DNA from: Lachnospiraceae bacterium UBA1251
GTDB lineage: Bacteria > Bacillota > Clostridia > Lachnospirales > Lachnospiraceae
DNA length: 11,595 nt
Direction of reading: 5' to 3'
Assembly (NCBI GenBank): GCA_002308255.1
Contig: DBVZ01000129.1
Location: 3,731-15,325, forward strand
A model generated the notes under the pieces. That model worked only from the letters and a program-made list of their open reading frames with translations, did no database searches and was not told where the DNA came from. Made by a program: the position numbers and the translations under genes. Below, one piece after another: positions 6,472 through 11,595 of this stretch (the first letter of the stretch is position 1; each line of letters opens with the position of its first letter).

Positions 6472-8828
6472 CTTTTCATCCCGGTCTGAAACTGTGCGTA
6501 TCCGGGGGCGAACAAAGAAGCCGTTCCGGACGGCAGGTTGATGTGCAGCGCCTGGCGGATCACTTCTTCAACGGTGCGGACCGGAATGATCTTCAGCGCT
6601 GTCCTTGTCTCCTCCGGGACATCCTCAAGATCTTTTTCGTTCTCTTTCGGGATCAGTACGGTTTTGATTCCCGAACGCTGTGCAGCCATCAGTTTTTCGG
6701 GAAGGCCGCCGATCGGCAGTACCTGTCCGCGCAGCGAGATCTCGCCCGTCATCGCAAGTTCCGGACTGACTGTCTTCCCTGTGAGCAGGGAAGTCAGCGC
6801 CGTAAAGAGCGTTACGCCGGCAGACGGACCGTCTTTCGGGACCGCTCCCTGAGGAACATGGATGTGAATATCTTTATTGCTGAAATCCAGCGCATCCGAT
6901 ACATACAGGGATTTCAGAAGACTGACGGAAATGGTCGCCGACTCCTTCATGACATCTCCGAGCTGACCGGTGATAATGATCTTCCCCGTACCGGGCATGA
7001 CGGCCGTCTCGATAAAAAGAATCTCTCCTCCCGCCTGTGTCCAGGCAAGTCCCGTGGCGACGCCGATGCGCTCTTCTTTCAGTTTGGAATCATGACTGAT
7101 CTTCTTTCTTCCGAGGAATTCTCTCAGGTTTCTCTCCCTGACCGATACCTTTTCCTCATTTTCCCCGATGATCCTGGCTGCCGCATTCCGGCACAGGACA
7201 TCAAGCTGTTTGCGGAGGCCGCGGACACCGGCTTCCATCGTGTACTCTTCTATGATCCTGCGGATCGCGGAGTCCGTCACATGCAGCTGTGTCTTTTCCA
7301 GCCCCGCGTCGGCAAGCGCTTTCGGCAGGAGGTGTCCTTTCGCGATATGGAACTTCTCGACGGGCGTGTAGCCGTTCAGCTGGATCACCTCCATACGGTC
7401 AAGCAGAGGCTGCGGGATCGTATCCATGGTATTTGCCGTGCAGATAAAGAATACATGGGAAAGATCATACGGCATATTCATATAATGGTCCGTAAATGTG
7501 TTGTTCTGTTCCGGATCGAGCACCTCGAGCAGCGCACTTGCGGGATCTCCGTTAAAGCCGACGGACATTTTGTCCACTTCATCGAGCACTACGACGGGAT
7601 TCATGGATCCTGCCCGCTTGATCCCTTCCATGATGCGCCCCGGCATCGCGCCGATATAGGTGCGTCTGTGACCGCGGATCTCCGCTTCGTCACGAATCCC
7701 GCCGAGGGAAATGCGTACATATTCCCTTCCCAGAGACTCGGCTATGCTCTTTCCGAGGGAAGTCTTTCCGGTTCCCGGAGCTCCGACAAAAAGGAGAATG
7801 GAACCGCTTTCCTCTTTCTTAAGAGCCATTACCGCAAGCTGCTGAATGATCCGTTCCTTGACTTTTTCCAGTCCGTAATGATCTCTGTCCAGGATTCTTC
7901 CGGCCTGTTTCAGATCGATCCTGCGCCTCTTCCCGATCTTCCATTTCAGCTCCGTGACGAAGTCCAGCCAGTTCTCCATCATATTTTTTTCCGGGTCGTT
8001 CGGCTGTGCCGCCATATATCGCTTCAGCATTTTATCGGCTTCCTTGCGGCACTCCTCCGGCATCCCCGAATTTTCGATCTTTGTCTTATATTCATTTTCC
8101 TCGGATTCCATCTCCGGATCCAGATCGTTCAGCTCATCCTGCAGCAGCCCGATCTGTTTCTGGATGGCGGCTTTTTTATAAACATTCCCTTCGGATTCGT
8201 CGTACCGCTTATTCATGGCGATCTGCAGTTCGATCGAACCCTGGAAACGCATCAGGGCTTCCGTCACGAGCTCGCAGCGGGTCTTCATGGAATCGGTTTC
8301 AAGCAGTGCGTATTTTTCCTGCAGGCTCATTCCGAAGAACTGACAGAACATCGCGGCAAATTCGGATACGCTGTCGCAGCTGCGCACAAAAGAGATCGCC
8401 ATTTGTCCGCCCTGCAGATGTCCGGCGATCTCCATCGCCGTCTCTTTCAGCCGTTTCAGGCATTCCTGTTCCCCTTCGCGGGTTATGTCAAATACTTCTT
8501 CATGCGTTTTATAGGAGCCTTCGATCATCAATTCTGTAATCGAAATGTCCGTCACGCTGATCTTCTGTCTGGCCTTTACGTGTATTCTCGTCCCGCCGGG
8601 AACGTCATTGATCGCGACGATCTCCGCCAGAACTCCGTATTCAAAAAAGTCTTCCGCCGTGACGTCACTCTTGTCGTGGTCCGTCTTTATCGGGAGCAGA
8701 ACAGCACGGTTCCCGTCGATCTTGATCCTGCTGCGTTCCTCGTCGCTGAATCTTCTGGTCCCGAGCTGATACTCCACGTCCGGCAGAATGACCGTATCGT
8801 AGGTCGGGATAATCATATAGTTCGTCAT
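6468..8828 (-). CDS. lon: ATP-dependent protease La (LonA)
   Basis: Lon is a cytoplasmic hexameric AAA+ serine protease that degrades misfolded and some regulatory proteins. The 786 residues match the family (about 775-785). The N-terminal LAN substrate domain (about 5-190) is divergent at its start (MIIPTYDTVILPD rather than the usual LPLRN..FPG type). It is followed by a helical region to about 300. The AAA+ module has Walker A GAPGTGKTS with K355 and Walker B VVVLDEVDK with D416/E417. The protease domain has PKDGPSAG with catalytic S669 and LPEKLMAAQ with K712. The S-K spacing of 43 equals that of E. coli Lon (S679/K722). GGAGGAG lies 4 bases before the ATG at 8828. Upstream are a consensus promoter and a CIRCE element, so HrcA heat-shock control is expected. 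Its stop overlaps the start of the following Mrr-like gene. Confidence 0.97.
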   Translation of the reverse strand: MTNYMIIPTYDTVILPDVEYQLGTRRFSDEERSRIKIDGNRAVLLPIKTDHDKSDVTAEDFFEYGVLAEIVAINDVPGGTRIHVKARQKISVTDISITELMIEGSYKTHEEVFDITREGEQECLKRLKETAMEIAGHLQGGQMAISFVRSCDSVSEFAAMFCQFFGMSLQEKYALLETDSMKTRCELVTEALMRFQGSIELQIAMNKRYDESEGNVYKKAAIQKQIGLLQDELNDLDPEMESEENEYKTKIENSGMPEECRKEADKMLKRYMAAQPNDPEKNMMENWLDFVTELKWKIGKRRRIDLKQAGRILDRDHYGLEKVKERIIQQLAVMALKKEESGSILLFVGAPGTGKTSLGKSIAESLGREYVRISLGGIRDEAEIRGHRRTYIGAMPGRIMEGIKRAGSMNPVVVLDEVDKMSVGFNGDPASALLEVLDPEQNNTFTDHYMNMPYDLSHVFFICTANTMDTIPQPLLDRMEVIQLNGYTPVEKFHIAKGHLLPKALADAGLEKTQLHVTDSAIRRIIEEYTMEAGVRGLRKQLDVLCRNAAARIIGENEEKVSVRERNLREFLGRKKISHDSKLKEERIGVATGLAWTQAGGEILFIETAVMPGTGKIIITGQLGDVMKESATISVSLLKSLYVSDALDFSNKDIHIHVPQGAVPKDGPSAGVTLFTALTSLLTGKTVSPELAMTGEISLRGQVLPIGGLPEKLMAAQRSGIKTVLIPKENEKDLEDVPEETRTALKIIPVRTVEEVIRQALHINLPSGTASLFAPGYAQFQTGMKR

Positions 8829-8900
8829 TATACTCCTCCGTCAGGAACGCAAAATGTCCCCTTCTCTATTCTATCTATATCTCGTGAAAATCCGTTTTTG

Positions 8901-8927
8901 TTAGCACTCTATATAATTGAGTGCTGA
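8901..8927. promoter_or_regulatory. CIRCE element (HrcA operator) in the lon leader
   Basis: TTAGCACTC (8901-8909), a 9-base spacer and GAGTGCTGA (8919-8927) match the CIRCE consensus TTAGCACTC-N9-GAGTGCTAA with one mismatch. It lies from about +9 to +36 relative to the predicted lon transcription start, the classical place for HrcA repression. HrcA normally represses groESL and dnaK operons in Firmicutes; here the target is lon and the coupled nuclease gene. It lies about 100 bases upstream of the divergent larC promoter, so an effect on larC is less likely. Confidence 0.93.
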
Positions 8928-8942
8928 TTCTGTTATATTGGG

Positions 8943-8970
8943 ATTATAACACATGTGGAATTCCTGTCAA
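8943..8970 (-). promoter_or_regulatory. Perfect extended -10 promoter for lon and the nuclease gene
   Basis: On the minus strand, TTGACA (8970-8965), a 16-base spacer and TATAAT (8948-8943) match consensus fully, with TG one base before the -10 hexamer (extended -10). Transcription should start near 8936, leaving a leader of about 108 bases that contains the CIRCE element. Such a strong promoter fits a gene held down by a repressor and induced under stress. Confidence 0.88.
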
Positions 8971-9003
8971 GCAAAACTATTTGGAATTATCCTCAACAGA
9001 TAT

Positions 9004-9032
9004 TTGATTAATCCGGCCTGCCCATATATACT
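9004..9032 (+). promoter_or_regulatory. Promoter for larC
   Basis: TTGATT (9004-9009), a 17-base spacer and TATACT (9027-9032) match consensus at 4/6 and 5/6. The expected start is near 9039, about 34 bases before the larC ATG. The 8-base palindrome GATTAATC (9006-9013) overlaps the -35 box and could be a binding site or chance. Confidence 0.6.
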
Positions 9033-9072
9033 AAAAGATGCCGCAGAAACCTGATATAAAAAAGGAAATACA

Positions 9073-10377
9073 ATGGGTAATAAACTATATTTTGAATGTG
9101 CTTCCGGAATCGCCGGCGATATGGCGGTGGCCGCCATGCTGGATCTGGGTGCGTCCGAGGAAGGACTGTTCCGCACCCTGAGACAGCTGGATCTGGAAGG
9201 ATATAAAGCGTCGACGGAAATCTTTTATAACAGTTCCATTAAAACAAAACGTTTTTCCGTGGCGCTTGCGGATCCGTCCCATCCGGACGTTCCCGGTGCC
9301 GATAACTCTGATCCCAGAGATGATATGGAAAGCAATACGCTTTCCTCTCCGGAAAAACCAGTTTCCGCGCATGAAAACGATGATTCCGTTTCTCACGAAC
9401 ACACTCATTTTCACCGGAATCTGGATGACATTACCGTGATCCTGCACCGGCTTGAAGACTACCGGGTCTGTGATCTCGCGCTCCGCATCTTCCGTATTGT
9501 AGCGGAGGCGGAAGCCTCCATACACGGGGAACCCATTGATCAGGTTCATTTTCATGAAGTCGGCTCAGTCGATTCGATCGTCGATATTGTTTCCGCCGCA
9601 TATTGCTTCGTCGATCTCGGAATTGAAGAAGTTCTTCTTCGCACTGTGAATGAAGGGTACGGAACCGTTCACTGCGCACACGGCTATCTTCCGGTACCGG
9701 TTCCTGCCGTGCTCGCGATCGCGGACAGATATCATCTTCCGATGAAGTTTACGGATACGGAAGGAGAACTGGTAACGCCGACCGGCGCCGCTATTGCAGC
9801 CGTCCTGTGGAAAGGCAGGGGACTTCCGGACGATTTTACCGTTGAAAAAACCGGCTATGCGAGCGGTCACAGAAAGTACAAAACGGTCAGCATCCTTCGA
9901 GCAATGCTGATCAGAGACCTTAAGCTTTCTGCCGACAGTCAAGTCTGCCGTCTTGAGACCAATATCGATGACTGTACCGGAGAAGCTCTCGGATTTGTGA
10001 TGGATCTTCTGTTATCCGCAGGAGCAAGAGATGTTTTTTACACGCCTGTGTTTATGAAAAAGAACCGTCCTGCCTATATGCTGACAGTTCTTTGCAGTGA
10101 AAAAGACGTTCGGGAGATGGAAGGGATTATTTTCCTGCATACCACTACGATCGGGATTCGCAGAAGCACGGTCACGAGGGACTGTCTGCCGCGCGATATC
10201 ATTTCGGTCGAAACACGCTTCGGAGAAGCGGATGTCAAAGTATGCCGTTATGAGGACCGGACATTCGCCTATCCGGAATACGAAAGCATCCGTAAGATCT
10301 GTACCGCTTCCGGTCTGACCTATCAGGAAGCGTATCTTGAGATCATGAACGCCTACTCTTCTGCCTTTCCCGAATAA
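9073..10377 (+). CDS. larC: Nickel-insertion protein LarC (pyridinium-3,5-bisthiocarboxylic acid mononucleotide nickel chelatase)
   Basis: LarC uses CTP to insert nickel into the pincer nucleotide made by LarB and LarE, giving the cofactor of lactate racemase LarA and related enzymes. The protein has 434 residues in one open frame. Family motifs are YFECASGIAGDM at 6-17, VHFHEVGSVDSIVDIV at 158-173, TPTGAA at 235-240, ETNIDD at 295-300 and MKKNRPA at 328-334. A low-complexity acidic linker (about 68-105) leads into a His-rich stretch with H100, H108, H110, H112 and H114, a plausible nickel-binding segment. In Lactobacillus plantarum, larC is split into larC1 and larC2 and joined by programmed frameshifting. 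Here no shift is needed. The ATG follows AAAGGA with good spacing. No larA, larB, larE or nickel transporter gene is in the window. Confidence 0.95.
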   Translation: MGNKLYFECASGIAGDMAVAAMLDLGASEEGLFRTLRQLDLEGYKASTEIFYNSSIKTKRFSVALADPSHPDVPGADNSDPRDDMESNTLSSPEKPVSAHENDDSVSHEHTHFHRNLDDITVILHRLEDYRVCDLALRIFRIVAEAEASIHGEPIDQVHFHEVGSVDSIVDIVSAAYCFVDLGIEEVLLRTVNEGYGTVHCAHGYLPVPVPAVLAIADRYHLPMKFTDTEGELVTPTGAAIAAVLWKGRGLPDDFTVEKTGYASGHRKYKTVSILRAMLIRDLKLSADSQVCRLETNIDDCTGEALGFVMDLLLSAGARDVFYTPVFMKKNRPAYMLTVLCSEKDVREMEGIIFLHTTTIGIRRSTVTRDCLPRDIISVETRFGEADVKVCRYEDRTFAYPEYESIRKICTASGLTYQEAYLEIMNAYSSAFPE

Positions 10378-10423
10378 TCTTTCCGGAAACAGATCACTGA
10401 TTCTTTGCAGGCTTCCGGTCCGC

Positions 10424-10465
10424 ACAGGAAATCCCGGGTTTTTCACCCGGGATTTCCTGTTTTTC
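10424..10465 (+). terminator. Strong intrinsic terminator after larC
   Basis: ACAGGAAATCCCGGGT (10424-10439) pairs perfectly over 16 bp with its complement at 10445-10460, around a 5-base loop (TTTTC), and is followed by T-rich sequence (TTTTC from 10461). It lies between the converging larC and sugar kinase genes. On the minus strand no T-run follows, so it chiefly serves larC. Confidence 0.9.
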
Positions 10466-10502
10466 TTCCATATCTGTTTATTATTATCTGTCATCCGGCA
10501 GA

Positions 10503-11453
10503 TTACAGCTTCTGAAGTTCTTCGACCGGGATCGAGGCGATCCCGCCGTGCCTTGTCGTGCTCACTGCGGCAATATAAGCTGCCCTGTCGACAAATTTAC
10601 CCACATCTTCCGCCGTGATCTCCTCAAAACTCTTTCCGCTCTTCAGGAATCCGGCAAGGAAAGATCCGAAGAAAATATCACCGGCGCCGGTAGTGTCGAT
10701 CGTATTCATCTTATAGGCATGTGCTTCTCCGGTCTCACCGCGGATGCCGTAACGGATCCCGTTTCCGCCGTCCGTGACAAGGATCAGTTTGGGACCCATG
10801 CCGAAGATCTTCTCCATGCACAGGAAAGCGTCTTCCTCACCGGTAACCATCTGTGCCTCTTCCAGAGAGATCTTTAAGATATCGGTGCGTCTGATATTCA
10901 TATCCATCACATCAACAGCATCTTTCTCACATTTCCACAACGGAGCGCGGTAGTTCGGATCATAGGAAATGATGCATCCGCTTTCGGACGCGATCCGGAT
11001 CGCTTCTTCCGTCGCCTCTCTGGCTTTTTTATGCGTGAAGGAAAGGGAACCGAAATGGAAAATGTCGCTTTGCCGGATCATTTCCGGATCAAAATCATCT
11101 TTGGAAAGATGTGTGTCGGCGTTATGCTCTCTGAAAAAGCTGAAGTCACGATCGCCGGTCTCATCCAGGGAAACGAACGCAAGCGTCGTATTGTAGGAGC
11201 TGCTGACCTTGACATTGGAAACATCAACCCCGTATTTTACGATTTCCCGCAGGATCTGTCTTCCGAACATATCATTACCGACCATACCGATCATTCCGGA
11301 CCGAAATCCTGCAGAGGATACCGCACAAAGGAGATTCGGTGGAGCTCCTCCGGTCTTCGCAGCAAAAACGAGATCACCGTTGTCATCTTTTCCGTGCGGG
11401 ACAAAATCGATTAAAAGTTCTCCCAAAGCGGTAACTGCATACTGCCGTGCCAT
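10503..11453 (-). CDS. PfkB-family sugar kinase, probably fructokinase
   Basis: The protein is a 316-residue cytoplasmic ribokinase-fold kinase that would phosphorylate a sugar with ATP. The N-terminal part has ALGELLIDFVP (9-19) and the sugar-side glycine motif GGAPPN at 35-40. The C-terminal signature DTTGAGDIFFGSFLAGF starts at 253, with D259 as the catalytic base. GGAPxN followed by this pattern is typical of bacterial fructokinases of the PfkB family, but the exact substrate cannot be read from the sequence. The ATG at 11453 is chosen because GAGAGGAGA lies about 7 bases upstream and the family begins here. An in-frame ATG six codons upstream overlaps that site. No sugar transporter or hydrolase gene is beside it in the window. 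Only about 45 bases separate the start from an upstream terminator, and no clear promoter is seen there. Confidence 0.92.
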   Translation of the reverse strand: MARQYAVTALGELLIDFVPHGKDDNGDLVFAAKTGGAPPNLLCAVSSAGFRSGMIGMVGNDMFGRQILREIVKYGVDVSNVKVSSSYNTTLAFVSLDETGDRDFSFFREHNADTHLSKDDFDPEMIRQSDIFHFGSLSFTHKKAREATEEAIRIASESGCIISYDPNYRAPLWKCEKDAVDVMDMNIRRTDILKISLEEAQMVTGEEDAFLCMEKIFGMGPKLILVTDGGNGIRYGIRGETGEAHAYKMNTIDTTGAGDIFFGSFLAGFLKSGKSFEEITAEDVGKFVDRAAYIAAVSTTRHGGIASIPVEELQKL

Positions 11454-11486
11454 TTTGTGTTCTCCTCTCAATTAACTGTTTTGTCA

Positions 11487-11520
11487 TTTTTTAAAAAACC
11501 ACCGGATGAAATCCGGTGGT
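11487..11520 (-). terminator. Intrinsic terminator of the right-edge gene
   Basis: On the minus strand, ACCACCGGAT and ATCCGGTGGT (11498-11520) form a 10-bp perfect stem with a 3-base loop, followed by TTTTTT (11498-11493) and then AAAAAA. It lies about 22 bases after the stop of the partial gene and just upstream of the sugar kinase, whose leader begins directly after it. Confidence 0.9.
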
Positions 11521-11542
11521 CTTATTCATCGTTATTCGGAAA

Positions 11543-11595
11543 TTATTCCTCGACAGCTTCCTCTGCAGGAACTTCTTCTGCCGGAGCAGCTTCTT
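11543..11595 (-). CDS. C-terminal end of an Ala/Glu-rich protein (partial)
   Basis: Sixteen residues, read on the minus strand as EAAPAEEVPAEEAVEE, then a TAA stop at 11545-11543. The frame is chosen because it ends in a stop placed just before a good terminator and gives an acidic Ala/Pro/Glu tail, of the kind found at the ends of some bacterial ribosomal, chaperone and other abundant proteins. The rest of the gene is outside the window and the family cannot be named. Confidence 0.65.
   Translation of the reverse strand, partial: EAAPAEEVPAEEAVEE

Noticed and set aside
6462..8927. An 821-codon open frame on the plus strand opposite lon, longer than lon itself
   Set aside because: lon on the other strand has full family motifs. 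The opposite frame has no recognisable domain or conserved motif, and it runs through the CIRCE/promoter region. It is explained by codon bias in lon that avoids TTA, CTA and TCA.
8901..8927. Reading the inverted repeat as a terminator for lon or larC
   Set aside because: It matches the CIRCE operator in both arms and in the 9-base spacer, has no T-run, and lies at the lon transcription start rather than at a gene end.
1..11595. CRISPR arrays, insertion sequences, tRNA or rRNA genes, riboswitches
   Set aside because: No spaced direct repeats, transposase frames, cloverleaf-like segments or long structured leaders were seen; intergenic stretches are all under 250 bases and are accounted for by promoters, the operator and terminators.

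Overview
The window looks like ordinary chromosomal core sequence from an anaerobic, moderate-GC Firmicute, most likely a Clostridia member of the Lachnospiraceae type. The evidence is strong AGGAGG-type ribosome binding sites, sigma-A-like TTGACA/TATAAT promoters, an HrcA/CIRCE heat-shock operator, Rex, a DegV protein and an ABC-F protein beside rex (a neighbourhood also known from Bacillus). I see no tRNA, rRNA, CRISPR array, insertion sequence or phage gene. The genus cannot be fixed by eye.

Layout, left to right. (1) Minus strand, 2660 down to 1: a three-gene operon rex - nnr - alr, with gaps of 3 and 14 bases. alr starts at TTG and runs off the left edge. It is driven by a consensus promoter at 2758-2786. 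(2) Plus strand: an ABC-F ATPase (2816-4744), divergent from rex, with its likely -35 box overlapping the rex -35 box. It is followed by degV (4851-5732), which has its own promoter and a strong terminator. (3) Minus strand: lon (8828-6468), then a membrane-anchored Mrr-type nuclease-like gene (6471-5770) whose start overlaps the lon stop (ATGA). This pair has a perfect extended -10 promoter and a CIRCE element in its leader. (4) Plus strand: larC (9073-10377), divergent from lon, encoded as one uninterrupted frame with its own promoter and a 16-bp-stem terminator. (5) Minus strand: a PfkB-family sugar kinase (11453-10503). (6) The last residues of an Ala/Glu-rich protein enter from the right edge, followed by a terminator.

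How the genes fit together. Rex senses the NADH/NAD+ ratio and Nnr repairs damaged (hydrated) NAD(P)H, so the left operon joins sensing and repair of the same cofactor, with alanine racemase (cell wall) carried along. lon with its CIRCE site is a protein quality-control unit expected to be induced when HrcA is inactivated. The membrane Mrr-like nuclease, translationally coupled to lon, would share that control. This is the most unusual arrangement in the window and the best candidate for something undescribed. larC makes the nickel-pincer nucleotide cofactor together with LarB and LarE, neither of which is in the window. The remaining genes are housekeeping or peripheral metabolism.
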